A stretch of 64,000 nucleotides of DNA from Paenibacillus_E violae. GTDB taxonomy: Bacteria; Bacillota; Bacilli; Paenibacillales; NBRC-103111. Position 1 is the stretch's first letter. Every line of letters starts with the position of its first letter. The notes below the pieces were generated by a model that saw nothing but the letters and a program-made list of their open reading frames with translations, was not told the origin of the DNA and ran no database searches. The stretch covers positions 1-64,000 of the forward strand of contig NZ_JAWCUD010000016.1 of assembly GCF_032461945.1 (NCBI RefSeq), given 5' to 3'. Below, piece by piece: positions 25,125-33,550 of this stretch. The position numbers and the translations under genes were made by a program.

Positions 25125-26048
25125 ATGAAGCAAAGTGTGAAAGAACATATGATTCGCTTGGTGGACGAGTATATTGAGGTGCAGGGCTTAAACGAGCTTT
25201 TGAAGTCTTTTATTGCGGATAAAGATAAAGAGAATGGGGCTTGGGCTAAGGTCACACTTTGTACGCACTATATGTTGGGTGGGGATTCACCGCATATTGA
25301 CCGTTACGCGGCACTCGCGGAGTTGGCCAATTTAATTCTGGACATTGTGGATGATCTGCAGGATCAGGATCAAGAGGACAAACCATGGATGACATGCTCG
25401 CAAGCGGAGGCATTGAACGCGGTTCTGGCGTTGATCATGGGATTCTTCGGTGAATTGGGGCAGCTGCAGATCAAACCGGAATGGCTGGTCGAGGCAACGA
25501 AAATCATTGGACGTTCGATCAACGGCCAGCACAAAGACGTGGTGAATGCAACCGTGTCCGTGGATGATTATCTGGTGATGACGCAGGAGAAGTCCGGATC
25601 TCTTTTTCGTTTAGCTTGTTTTATGGGATACATGACGGTGGATTCCCCGCGGGAGACGATCGAGCAGCTTCATGAGCTGGCCGATTGCTTCGGGCTCATT
25701 CATCAGATTCAGAATGATATGCGCGATATCGTCCGCTATGATGTGAAAAACGATTTGTACGGTAAAAAGCGCACGCTTCCTATTCTGTATTTGCTCTCCG
25801 TCGAGGACGAGGCGTTTACTCCATTGAAGGACTACTATGAAGGGAAAATTTCGTCGGACGTTCTTTTGCAGGAGAAGGAAACGTTTATTCAAATGATCAA
25901 GGACTCCGGATGCCTGGAGTATGGACAGGTTGTGCAGTCGGTGTGTGTTCAAAAAGCGGAGGAAATCTATGAGAAGCTGCAAGCCGTTTCCCCTTGGAAG
26001 GAAAGGTTCCGGGAAGTGACGTATGGCAGTTTTGTTGTGGAAGAGTAA
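25125..26048 (+). CDS. comQ: ComQ-like isoprenyl transferase (pheromone-modifying)
   Basis: 307 residues, polyprenyl-synthetase fold, as in ComQ (299). The first Asp-rich motif is DIVDDLQDQDQED (Asp76, Asp77, Asp80) and the second is QNDMRDIVRYDVKNDL. ComQ transfers a geranyl or farnesyl group to the Trp of ComX; the substrate here would be the peptide at 22486. Normal chain-elongating synthases are larger in conserved blocks and lie with isoprenoid genes. It is 49 bp behind comP and co-directional, whereas B. subtilis has the order comQ-comX-comP-comA. Confidence 0.82.
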   Translation: MKQSVKEHMIRLVDEYIEVQGLNELLKSFIADKDKENGAWAKVTLCTHYMLGGDSPHIDRYAALAELANLILDIVDDLQDQDQEDKPWMTCSQAEALNAVLALIMGFFGELGQLQIKPEWLVEATKIIGRSINGQHKDVVNATVSVDDYLVMTQEKSGSLFRLACFMGYMTVDSPRETIEQLHELADCFGLIHQIQNDMRDIVRYDVKNDLYGKKRTLPILYLLSVEDEAFTPLKDYYEGKISSDVLLQEKETFIQMIKDSGCLEYGQVVQSVCVQKAEEIYEKLQAVSPWKERFREVTYGSFVVEE

Positions 26049-26077
26049 GCATAATTGATCAGGAAGGGCGATAAATG

Positions 26078-27061
26078 ATGATTACAGTAGCCGCAGATGG
26101 AACCGCCGATTATATCCGTATTCAGGAAGCAATCGACAGCCTTGCCGAGGAGAGAGTGGAAGAAACGGTCATTTATGTGAGAAGCGGCGTATATGAAGAA
26201 AAGTTGCATATCACGAAGCCGTTCATCAGACTCATTGGGGAGTCGGCTGAGACAACGATTGTCACGAACGGTGATTATGCGAAAAAAATTTTTCCTAATG
26301 GCGAGCCGTATCACACCTTTCATTCCTATACGGCCTTAATTGGTGCAAATGATGTCACGATGGAGCGGCTCACTTTCGAGAATACGGCGGGAAAAGGGGA
26401 AGAGGTCGGGCAAGCCTTGGCCGCCTATGTGGACGGAGACAGGGTATCGTTCCGGGATTGCCGGTTCATCGGGCATCAAGATACGTTGTTTACGGGACCG
26501 CTGCCGCCAAAACCGCGAGACCGTTCGACTTTCGGGGGGCCGCGTGATGGCATACCGCCGCGCACCGTGCGTCAGTACTATGAGCGCTGCTATATTCGAG
26601 GCGATGTCGATTTTATTTTTGGTTCGGCGACCGCGGTATTTCTGGATTGCGAGATTGTATCTTCCGGTAAAGGCTGGGTGACAGCCGCGTCTACACCCGA
26701 AGACGTTCAATACGGATACGTGTTTATTGGCTGTAAACTGACAGGGGAAGCGCCTACTGAGTCAGTCGGGCTTGGAAGACCTTGGCGAAATTACGCCAAA
26801 GTGGCATTCGTGCGCTGCTGGCTGGGCCCGCATGTGAAGAAGGCCGGCTGGGACCGATGGAACGAGCGGGAAAGTGTGGAGGCGCTTGCTTTCGCCGAGT
26901 ATGGGAATATGGGACCTGGCGCGGATGTCGGGGAGCGGGTGGAATGGTCTAAGCAGCTGACGGAGCAGGAGGCGAAAGCACTTGATATTGACCGCATTCT
27001 TGCGGGTCGGGATGGATGGAGTCCACGAGCGGCATGGGCTTCTGGCCGGCGTGATGGATGA
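26078..27061 (+). CDS. Pectinesterase (carbohydrate esterase family 8)
   Basis: 327-residue right-handed beta-helix pectin methylesterase. The active-site signatures are present: GHQDTLFTG, GDVDFIFGSATAVF with the catalytic Asp, and GLGRPWRNYAKV. There is no signal peptide, so it should act inside the cell on imported methylated oligogalacturonides, as do other cytosolic CE8 enzymes. It begins with ATGATG at 26075/26078 behind AGGAAGGG. It lies 29 bp after comQ and may be read with it, although its function is unrelated. A terminator follows at 27157. Confidence 0.88.
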   Translation: MITVAADGTADYIRIQEAIDSLAEERVEETVIYVRSGVYEEKLHITKPFIRLIGESAETTIVTNGDYAKKIFPNGEPYHTFHSYTALIGANDVTMERLTFENTAGKGEEVGQALAAYVDGDRVSFRDCRFIGHQDTLFTGPLPPKPRDRSTFGGPRDGIPPRTVRQYYERCYIRGDVDFIFGSATAVFLDCEIVSSGKGWVTAASTPEDVQYGYVFIGCKLTGEAPTESVGLGRPWRNYAKVAFVRCWLGPHVKKAGWDRWNERESVEALAFAEYGNMGPGADVGERVEWSKQLTEQEAKALDIDRILAGRDGWSPRAAWASGRRDG

Positions 27062-27156
27062 CACGTACTTCTTAGCTTCTCAGTAGCGGGACGATTGTTG
27101 AAGACATAGCAGATCTGGGCATTTTGCCAATCGAAGGGTTGATTTAGGAATAGATG

Positions 27157-27207
27157 TAAAAGCCGATAGCTTCAATCGCGTGTGCGGTTGGGGGTGTCGG
27201 CTTTTTT
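27157..27207 (+). terminator. Terminator after the pectinesterase gene
   Basis: AAAGCCGA and TCGGCTTTTTT enclose a second stem AATCGC/GCGGTT; a T-run follows. Confidence 0.8.
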
Positions 27208-27479
27208 GGCATCAACTCGGATGCTGGTTTCTGCGGTATGGGCACTGAATGGAGTGCTTCGAATCGTACAGATGGAAAAAATACCGTTATTCTGCGCTGC
27301 TCGGTGGCAGGGGAAGGAATAGCCGTAGAAGCTCCATCTAAATCACGAGCAACTCGACGAAATCTGCTAGATCTGGCGGAATTAGTGGTAGAAACTACAG
27401 TTGCTTGGCCAAAACTGGAGCAATCGTGGAAAATAGCTGGAGGAATCGGCGCTAAATACGAAGTGAGTCCATGAGATCA
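27208..27479. other. Intergenic stretch, no supported feature
   Basis: A 78-codon open frame at 27238-27474 has no ribosome binding site and no recognisable protein. Two weakly similar segments (GTAGAAGCTCC at 27325, GTAGAAACTAC at 27388) might be a decayed F-F-R-R element, but the match is too poor to claim. Confidence 0.4.
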
Positions 27480-27508
27480 TTGACAATCGTTATCATTTAG
27501 AATAAAAT
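27480..27508 (+). promoter_or_regulatory. Promoter with overlapping Fur-type box
   Basis: TTGACA (27480-27485), 17 bp, TAAAAT (27503-27508). The sequence TGACAAT-C-GTTATCA (27481-27495) matches the 7-1-7 Fur consensus TGATAATNATTATCA at 12 of 14 defined positions and covers the -35. Confidence 0.7.
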
Positions 27509-27518
27509 AAATACTATA

Positions 27519-27533
27519 TTATAATAATTTTAA
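27519..27533 (+). promoter_or_regulatory. PerR-type box downstream of the promoter
   Basis: TTATAATAATTTTAA matches the PerR consensus TTATAATNATTATAA at 13 of 14 defined positions. It sits just after the likely transcription start, in a repressing position. Confidence 0.6.
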
Positions 27534-27609
27534 ATAAGGAATTGTTATCCGATAAGAGCGTACCTAAGCGCCTTAAAATAGAGCATAAATCGCAGAGGAG
27601 GTTTCCACA

Positions 27610-27882
27610 ATGGCAAAACACGATCTGAATCAAGCGCTGCAGCGCATGCGAGCCAAAAACATTCAATTAACTCCGCAGCGTTACGCGCTGTTGGAATTTA
27701 TGTACGACCAAGGCAGTTACACAACGGTCAAAGAGATTTGTGAAGCATTAGTCGTCAAATATCCGACGATCAATGCGATGACGGTGAACAGCTCTCTGCA
27801 TGTGTTCAAACAGCTGGGTTTGGTGAAGGAGCTGGCCATAATCGGAAGCTCCATGCGGTATGAAGCCGCGTTAAGCTCATAA
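27610..27882 (+). CDS. Truncated PerR-like DNA-binding protein, winged-helix domain only
   Basis: 90 residues that align with the N-terminal DNA-binding domain of PerR/Fur: LTPQRYALLEFMYDQ, then the recognition region TVNSSLHVFKQLGLVKEL. It stops just before the first metal-ligand block (DHYHAIC in PerR), so the metal-binding and dimerisation domain is absent. RBS AGGAGG precedes ATG 27610. Fur-like and PerR-like boxes upstream suggest repression by a full-length family member or by itself. No remnant of a C-terminal domain follows the stop, and the stop is followed by a hairpin, so it is probably a stable small regulator rather than a recent pseudogene. It could compete with PerR for DNA. 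Confidence 0.75.
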   Translation: MAKHDLNQALQRMRAKNIQLTPQRYALLEFMYDQGSYTTVKEICEALVVKYPTINAMTVNSSLHVFKQLGLVKELAIIGSSMRYEAALSS

Positions 27883-27904
27883 GCATAAGCGGCTGCAACA
27901 AAGA

Positions 27905-27969
27905 AAAAGCGCCTCAACGCTACGAAGAAGCTCTCTCACAGCTTCGCGCAGTCGATGGGGCGCTTTTTG
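27905..27969. terminator. Bidirectional terminator between convergent genes
   Basis: AAAAAGCGCC and GGGGCGCTTTTT enclose GAAGCT/AGCTTC; T-runs exist on both strands. It serves the PerR-like gene and the convergent stalk-domain gene. Confidence 0.75.
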
Positions 27970-27974
27970 CAATT

Positions 27975-29060
27975 TCACTTAAAAGCAGACAACGGGATCG
28001 GAAATTCCAGAATACCCAGCGCATAAGGGGCATACTCATAAAGCCCGAAGTAGACGACGACGGTGTCATCTTTTAGATAAAAGCCCTGATCGTTACGAAT
28101 AGATTCGAACGGTTCAATAAGTTCATAATCGTTCGCTTTCAATTGCTTCTTAATCTCTTGATTGATAATAGTCTTGTAGGTTGTGTTATTCGAAGTCACT
28201 TGCTGAAGGCTCAGCTCATTCCCCGTATCCAGATCGAACGTATGGGCATCCCAGGAATAGAACCCGTGCGCACCGCCAGAGAATGTGTAAACGATAAAAT
28301 ATAGACTTAGTTTATGGTCCTGATTGTAAGTAATTTGATAATTTACATCGAACGTATTTGGAAAATCGGGCGCTGTCCCGCTGCTATCCTCAGTAAGATC
28401 GGCTAATTGTTGGATGGCCGCGGCTTTATATTTCGCAATCTCATTTTGAATGAATGTATTAATTTTCGTGCTTGCAGCGGAATTCGCCCAGCCTTCGATC
28501 TGCGGATACTGCAGGCTAATGCTCCGGTTATCGCTCTTCGTTTGCGTCTCGGATTTGTTCGTGAGCTTAAGCTCGTTTTCTTTGATTTTAGAAATACTCA
28601 CGACACGGCTTTTATCGTTGTAACCGATCGTATAGCCCATTTGCTCCAGCAGCAGACGAAGCGGCAAGTAGGTAGTTCCATCGATAATGACGGGAGGTAG
28701 AGGCGCGAAGAAGGTGTGACCATTTAACGCGTATTGCGTGCTTTGGTTTTGCATACTCATTGTCTTATTAGGCCCGCTGACGGTGACGGTTTTGGTCGCT
28801 GCATCCCAGGAAGTCGTCAAGCCCAGCTCTTTGCTAAGAAAAGCGAGGCCGACATAGGTGTCGCCATCCTTCGATTTACCGCCAGGCACACTAAGCAGTT
28901 GATCCCCGATCTGAATATTAATCGTTGCGAGCTGTACGCTGAAATCCACGCTGTCGGATTGGGCATACACACTTGCCTGCTGCGGGAGAAGAGCAGAGCT
29001 TGCAGCGACTAGCAGGGCTGTAGCCAATGCGATTTTTGCAGAGAACATCTTCTTTTTCAT
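27975..29060 (-). CDS. Secreted stalk-domain protein with DUF4163/DUF3298 (RsiV-like) region
   Basis: 361 residues. A signal peptide (MKKKMFSAKIALATALLVAA... to about residue 33) is followed by a copper-amine-oxidase-N type stalk domain (about 45-155), recognisable from YVGLAFLSKELGLTTSWDA, TVTVSGP and YLPLRLLLEQMGYTIGYN. The C-terminal 190 residues resemble DUF4163 plus DUF3298, the pair found in the RsiV anti-sigma extracellular region: FIQNEIAKYKAAA, YTFSGGAHGFYSWDAHTFDLDTGNEL. It may bind cell wall or a ligand outside the membrane; no enzyme function can be assigned. RBS GGAGAGAG is visible before the ATG on the minus strand. Confidence 0.8.
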   Translation of the reverse strand: MKKKMFSAKIALATALLVAASSALLPQQASVYAQSDSVDFSVQLATINIQIGDQLLSVPGGKSKDGDTYVGLAFLSKELGLTTSWDAATKTVTVSGPNKTMSMQNQSTQYALNGHTFFAPLPPVIIDGTTYLPLRLLLEQMGYTIGYNDKSRVVSISKIKENELKLTNKSETQTKSDNRSISLQYPQIEGWANSAASTKINTFIQNEIAKYKAAAIQQLADLTEDSSGTAPDFPNTFDVNYQITYNQDHKLSLYFIVYTFSGGAHGFYSWDAHTFDLDTGNELSLQQVTSNNTTYKTIINQEIKKQLKANDYELIEPFESIRNDQGFYLKDDTVVVYFGLYEYAPYALGILEFPIPLSAFK

Positions 29061-29263
29061 TTGAACTCTCTCCTTTTTGAAGTCATCTATCTTATTAGAC
29101 GATATTTGCGCGGAAAAGTTTGTGCCATTCTTCGGATTTGTCGAAAAAAAGATGAGGGTCTTTTCCTATTCTATACCCGAATACCGAACAAGTCTAACCT
29201 TGATGTGAGGGTGAAAATAGAAAGAATGTCTCAAAAGTTTGTTTTTAGAGAAAAAAACAGCAA

Positions 29264-29306
29264 AAAACGAACTATTCAAAAGATTTACCTAAAAATCGTT
29301 CGTTTT
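29264..29306 (+). promoter_or_regulatory. Tandem inverted PurBoxes (PurR operator)
   Basis: AAAACGAACTATT (29264-29276) and, inverted, AATCGTTCGTTTT (29294-29306) with 17 bp between them. This is the arrangement established for B. subtilis PurR sites. The second box ends 6 bp before the -35 of the pur promoter. Confidence 0.85.
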
Positions 29307-29312
29307 TTGAAA

Positions 29313-29342
29313 TTGACATGACACGTCAGTTGGTAGTAAACT
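29313..29342 (+). promoter_or_regulatory. pur operon promoter
   Basis: TTGACA (29313-29318), 18 bp, TAAACT (29337-29342), directly behind the PurBoxes and about 45 bp before the riboswitch. Confidence 0.7.
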
Positions 29343-29385
29343 AGGGAAGCGGGAAATGAAGCCGCACTAATTGAAAATGTCGAAT

Positions 29386-29518
29386 CAACTCGTATAAAAT
29401 CAGGGATAAGGCCTGAAAGTTTCTACCCAAAAACCATGAATTTTTGGACTACGAGGAAGCGAATGAGGGAAACCATAGGAAGATGATGGTCTTTTTGCAT
29501 TCGGTTCTTTTGCTGTCC
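29386..29518 (+). ncRNA. Guanine-type purine riboswitch with terminator, pur operon leader
   Basis: P1 is CTCGTA (29389-29394) with TACGAG (29450-29455). Between them lie the conserved GCCTGAAAGTTTCTACC and GGACTACG segments of the purine aptamer. The specificity base in GGACTACG is C, which selects guanine or hypoxanthine over adenine. A long hairpin, CGAATG...CATTCG with an inner ACCAT/ATGGT (29459-29513) followed by GTTCTTTT, is the expected terminator. Ligand binding should stop transcription before purE. Confidence 0.88.
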
Positions 29519-29607
29519 AGCGGATAGAATCGTGTATTCTAGCTCTGGGCATTTTTTGGTTTAGAGGGTTTGACCATATTTACCATACAATAGAGAGTGG
29601 GTTAGTG

Positions 29608-30093
29608 ATGACGGTACGTGTTGGTGTCATAATGGGAAGCCAGTCGGATTGGGAAACGATGAAGCACGCATGCGACATGTTGGAAGAGCTGGGAGTGCCT
29701 TATGAGAAAAAGGTGGTTTCCGCGCACAGAACGCCAGATCTGATGTTCGAATATGCAGCCGCAGCGGCAGGCCGCGGCATTCAAGTCATTATCGCCGGAG
29801 CAGGCGGAGCGGCTCATCTACCAGGAATGGTAGCAGCCAAAACGGAGCTTCCGGTTATTGGTGTTCCAGTCAAAACATCGACGCTGAATGGTCTCGATTC
29901 CTTGCTTTCGATCGTGCAAATGCCAGGCGGCATTCCGGTTGCTACGGTGGCGATCGGGCATGCAGGCGCAACGAATGCAGGCCTTCTGGCTGCGCAAATT
30001 CTGGGCGCTTTCGATCCTGAGCTGCAAGCGAGAGTCAGAGCACGCCGTGAACGCGTCGCGCAGACAGTGATGGAAAGCAGTGACCTGTTATGA
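29608..30093 (+). CDS. purE: N5-carboxyaminoimidazole ribonucleotide mutase (PurE)
   Basis: 161 residues, class I PurE. GVIMGSQSDWETM and KVVSAHRTPDLMF carry the substrate-binding Ser, Asp and catalytic His; GAGGAAHLPGM follows. It moves the carboxyl group from N5-CAIR to CAIR in de novo purine synthesis. GTG 29605 and ATG 29608 are both possible starts. First gene of the twelve-gene pur operon, and it overlaps purK by 4 bp. Confidence 0.96.
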   Translation: MTVRVGVIMGSQSDWETMKHACDMLEELGVPYEKKVVSAHRTPDLMFEYAAAAAGRGIQVIIAGAGGAAHLPGMVAAKTELPVIGVPVKTSTLNGLDSLLSIVQMPGGIPVATVAIGHAGATNAGLLAAQILGAFDPELQARVRARRERVAQTVMESSDLL

Positions 30094-31265
30094 CAGACAC
30101 AGCAGGTGGTAAGGTCATCAAGCCCGGCGGCACGATCGGCGTCTTGGGCGGCGGGCAACTAGGCCGCATGCTGGCCTTGGCCGGTCGCAACATGGGGTAT
30201 CGCTTCGTAACGCTCGATCCCACAGAGGATGCGCCATGCGGACAAGTCGCAGATGAACAGATTCTTGCGAGCTTCGATGATGTCGAAGCGGCGCGGAAGC
30301 TTGCGGCATTATCCGATGTGATCACTTACGAATTCGAGAACGTGGACGCTCACGTGACTAGCATTCTTATGAATGAGTCCTATGTTCCCCAAGGAAGCGA
30401 GCTTTTATATACGACTCAGCATCGTCTTCGCGAGAAGAGAGCTATTGAGGCGGCAGGCGTTCCGGTTGCCCCTTATACGGAAATCAAGAGCGCCGCAGAG
30501 CTGAAAGACTCGGTCATCAAGTTCGGTACACCGTGTGTGCTCAAAACAGCGACCGGCGGTTACGACGGCAAAGGCCAATGGGTCATTCGCTCTTTAGATG
30601 AAGTAGAGGAAGCCTACGAAACGCTGAGCCGTGCCAAAACCGAGCTCGTTCTCGAACAATTCATTCATTTTGACAAAGAATTATCCGTTATTGCAGCAAG
30701 AAGCCCTCGCGGTGAGGTGAAGGCATTCCCTGCAGCGGAAAATATACATGTACATAACATCCTGCATCAATCCATCGTGCCTGCCCGCATCCCAGCGGAT
30801 GTGCAGCAAGAAGCCGAGAAGCTGGCGACGCGAATCGCCGAAGGACTTGGCGTGATCGGATTGATCGCCGTAGAGCTGTTCCTGACGAAGGATGGCCAGC
30901 TATACGTCAACGAGCTTGCGCCGCGCCCGCACAATTCCGGTCATTACACGATGGAAGCGTGCCGCACGTCACAGTTCGAGCAGCATGTTCGAGCGATTTG
31001 CAATTTGCCGTTAGGCTCGACGGAGCTTTTATCACCAGTGGTTATGGTGAATTTGCTTGGCGAGCATATCGAACCGCTTAACGGTCTGATCGACCAGCCC
31101 GGTTTCTTGGAAGATGCAGACTTAGGCGTTAGCGCCAAGGTTCATCTGTACGGGAAAAAGGAAGCAAAAGAGAAACGCAAGATGGGACACATTAATCTGC
31201 TGACAAACGACGTAGAGCAAGCACTGACTTGGATAGAACGCACGGCGATTTGGGAAAGTAAGTAA
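30090..31265 (+). CDS. purK: N5-carboxyaminoimidazole ribonucleotide synthase (PurK)
   Basis: 391-residue ATP-grasp enzyme. IGVLGGGQLGRMLALAG is the N-terminal phosphate-binding turn, LKTATGGYDGKGQWVI the ATP-grasp loop, and YVNELAPRPHNSGHYTMEAC the metal and substrate site. It carboxylates AIR with bicarbonate and ATP to give N5-CAIR for PurE. The start codon overlaps the purE stop. Confidence 0.96.
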   Translation: MTDTAGGKVIKPGGTIGVLGGGQLGRMLALAGRNMGYRFVTLDPTEDAPCGQVADEQILASFDDVEAARKLAALSDVITYEFENVDAHVTSILMNESYVPQGSELLYTTQHRLREKRAIEAAGVPVAPYTEIKSAAELKDSVIKFGTPCVLKTATGGYDGKGQWVIRSLDEVEEAYETLSRAKTELVLEQFIHFDKELSVIAARSPRGEVKAFPAAENIHVHNILHQSIVPARIPADVQQEAEKLATRIAEGLGVIGLIAVELFLTKDGQLYVNELAPRPHNSGHYTMEACRTSQFEQHVRAICNLPLGSTELLSPVVMVNLLGEHIEPLNGLIDQPGFLEDADLGVSAKVHLYGKKEAKEKRKMGHINLLTNDVEQALTWIERTAIWESK

Positions 31266-31291
31266 ATGATAATTATTGGAGGAACGGCAAA

Positions 31292-32587
31292 ATGATCGAA
31301 CGTTATACACGCCCGGAAATGGCGAGCATATGGACTGAGCAAAACAAGTTTCAAGCATGGCTCGAAGTTGAAATTTTATCCTGTGAGGCATGGGCTGAGC
31401 TAGGCGTAATCCCGAAAGAAGATGTGAAAGTGCTGCGCGAGAACGCAAGCTTCAACATTGACCGCATCTACGAAATCGAGCAAGAAACGCGTCATGACGT
31501 TATTGCTTTCACAAGAGCGGTATCCGAGACACTGGGGCCTGAGCGCAAATGGGTTCACTACGGATTAACTTCAACAGACGTTGTAGATACGGCACTTGGT
31601 TACTTGCTAAGACAAGCCAATGAGATTTTGGACAAAGACATTCAGAACTTCATAGAAATCCTTCGCAATAAAGCGATTGAACATAGAGATACAGCCATGA
31701 TGGGCAGAACGCATGGTGTGCATGCAGAGCCGACGACGTTCGGACTCAAAATGGCGCTTTGGTACGAGGAAATGAAACGTAACCTGGAGCGTTTCCGTTT
31801 TGCCGCTGATGGCGTACAATTCGGTAAAATTTCCGGCGCAGTAGGCACCTACGCGAACATCGATCCGTTCGTAGAGCAGTACGTGTGCGAGAAGCTTGGC
31901 ACGAAAGCAGCTCCGATTTCTACACAAACGCTTCAGCGTGACCGTCATGCTGAGTACATGGCTACTTTGGCTCTAGTTGCTACGTCCCTGGACAAATTCG
32001 CGACAGAAATTCGCGCTCTACAAAAGAGTGAATTCCGCGAGGTGGAAGAGCCGTTTGCAAAAGGTCAAAAAGGTTCCTCCGCGATGCCGCACAAACGCAA
32101 TCCAATTGGTTGCGAGAGCATTTCTGGTCTGTCCCGTGTCATTCGCGGGCACATGATTTCCGCTTACGAGAACGTGACGCTTTGGCATGAGCGCGACATT
32201 TCGCACTCCTCCGTTGAGCGTGTCATCCTTCCGGATGCAACACAATTGCTGAACTACATGCTAAACCGTCTTGGCAACATCATCAAAAATTTGACGGTGT
32301 TCCCTGAGAACATGAAACGCAATATGCGCAGCACGTACGATGTGCCTTTCTCTGGCCGCGTTATGACGAAGCTGATCGACAAAGGTTTCTCCCGCGAGCA
32401 AGCGTACGATACTGTACAGCCTAGAGCGATGCAAGCTTGGGAAGAGCAACGTTCGTTCCGTGACATCGTAGAGAATGAGCGTGCAATTACCGAAGTATTA
32501 AGCCCGGCTGAAATTGCGGATTGCTTTGATCCAAGCTGGCATTTGAAACATGTTGCTACAATCTTTGACCGTTTAGGTTTGAAATAG
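31292..32587 (+). CDS. purB: Adenylosuccinate lyase (PurB)
   Basis: 431 residues, identical in length to B. subtilis PurB. The fumarase-superfamily signature SSAMPHKRNPIGCE is intact, as are the catalytic blocks GRTHGVHAEPTTFG and the Ser/His-rich HERDISHSSVERV. It cleaves SAICAR to AICAR and adenylosuccinate to AMP, releasing fumarate. RBS GGAGGAACGG lies before ATG 31292. Confidence 0.97.
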   Translation: MIERYTRPEMASIWTEQNKFQAWLEVEILSCEAWAELGVIPKEDVKVLRENASFNIDRIYEIEQETRHDVIAFTRAVSETLGPERKWVHYGLTSTDVVDTALGYLLRQANEILDKDIQNFIEILRNKAIEHRDTAMMGRTHGVHAEPTTFGLKMALWYEEMKRNLERFRFAADGVQFGKISGAVGTYANIDPFVEQYVCEKLGTKAAPISTQTLQRDRHAEYMATLALVATSLDKFATEIRALQKSEFREVEEPFAKGQKGSSAMPHKRNPIGCESISGLSRVIRGHMISAYENVTLWHERDISHSSVERVILPDATQLLNYMLNRLGNIIKNLTVFPENMKRNMRSTYDVPFSGRVMTKLIDKGFSREQAYDTVQPRAMQAWEEQRSFRDIVENERAITEVLSPAEIADCFDPSWHLKHVATIFDRLGLK

Positions 32588-32614
32588 AAGGCACTTTGGG
32601 AGAGAAGGGATGGG

Positions 32615-33520
32615 TTGTCTGTGGCAGGTAAAATCCTTGATTCAGCGGTTGAACTCGTAAAAGCGCCTCTGGTACACAAAGGAAAAGTACGCGAGCTGTA
32701 TGATTTGGGTGAAAATTTCCTGATCGTCGTGACGGATCGGATTTCAGCTTTTGATTACATTTTGAAGCCGGGTGTTCCTGACAAAGGATACGTGCTTAAC
32801 GCGCTCAGCAAGTACTGGTTCGATATAACGAGCGGTTATATGAAAAATCATATCGTTCACACGGATGTCGAATTGCTTCAAGATATTATTCCGGATGCGG
32901 CAGCGAGAGAGCTACTGAAAGAGCGTATTATTGTGGCGAAAAAAGCGGAGCGCATCTCCATCGAGTGCGTCGTTCGCGGATATATCACAGGCAACGGCTG
33001 GAGACAGTACGAGAAAACCGGCGAGATCAACGGCCGTAAGCTGCCTGAAGGATTGCGCAAAAACCAACGTCTGCAGGACCCTATTTTCACCCCAGCGGCG
33101 AAAAATGATGTCGGCCACGATGAAGACATATCCATCGAACAGATGATTGAGCTGGTTGGCGAAGAGCTGACATACGCGCTGCAAGAGCGCAGCATTATGC
33201 TTTATACGCTAGCTCATTCCATTTGTGAGCGAAAAGGCATTATTTTAGCAGATACGAAGTTTGAATTCGGCTTTTATGCAGGTGAACTGATTATTATTGA
33301 TGAAATTTTCACGCCGGATTCCTCTCGTTATTGGTCGGAAGATAAATATGCCTTGGATATCGAGATTGATTCGATGGACAAAGAGCCAGTTCGCACGTAT
33401 TTGGCAAGTTCCGGTTGGGATAAAAACAGTGAGCCGGATGAGCTTCCAGCGTCTGTCGTGGAAGAGACTTCGAACCGATACAAAGAGATTTTGCACCGTT
33501 TAGTCGATTCAGAAAATTAG
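32615..33520 (+). CDS. purC: SAICAR synthase (PurC), long form
   Basis: 301 residues, 60 longer than B. subtilis PurC and close to the long form of yeast Ade1 and many Paenibacillaceae. KGKVRELYDLGENFLIVVTDR is the ATP-binding start; the SAICAR signatures appear as ECVVRGYITGNGW and LADTKFEFGF with DEIFTPDSSRYW. It joins aspartate to CAIR. It starts at a TTG behind GAAGGGA. The extra length is a more distant C-terminal lobe, not a fusion to another enzyme. Confidence 0.95.
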   Translation: MSVAGKILDSAVELVKAPLVHKGKVRELYDLGENFLIVVTDRISAFDYILKPGVPDKGYVLNALSKYWFDITSGYMKNHIVHTDVELLQDIIPDAAARELLKERIIVAKKAERISIECVVRGYITGNGWRQYEKTGEINGRKLPEGLRKNQRLQDPIFTPAAKNDVGHDEDISIEQMIELVGEELTYALQERSIMLYTLAHSICERKGIILADTKFEFGFYAGELIIIDEIFTPDSSRYWSEDKYALDIEIDSMDKEPVRTYLASSGWDKNSEPDELPASVVEETSNRYKEILHRLVDSEN

Positions 33521-33550
33521 AGCAAGCACATACGAGGAGGAGAATAGAAA

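Noticed and set aside
27238..27474. 78-codon plus-strand frame between pectinesterase and the PerR-like gene
   Set aside because: No ribosome binding site, odd composition and position directly before a well-formed Fur-box promoter.
32615..33520. PurC fused to another enzyme because of its length
   Set aside because: The extra 60 residues fit the known long form of SAICAR synthase with motifs in normal order.
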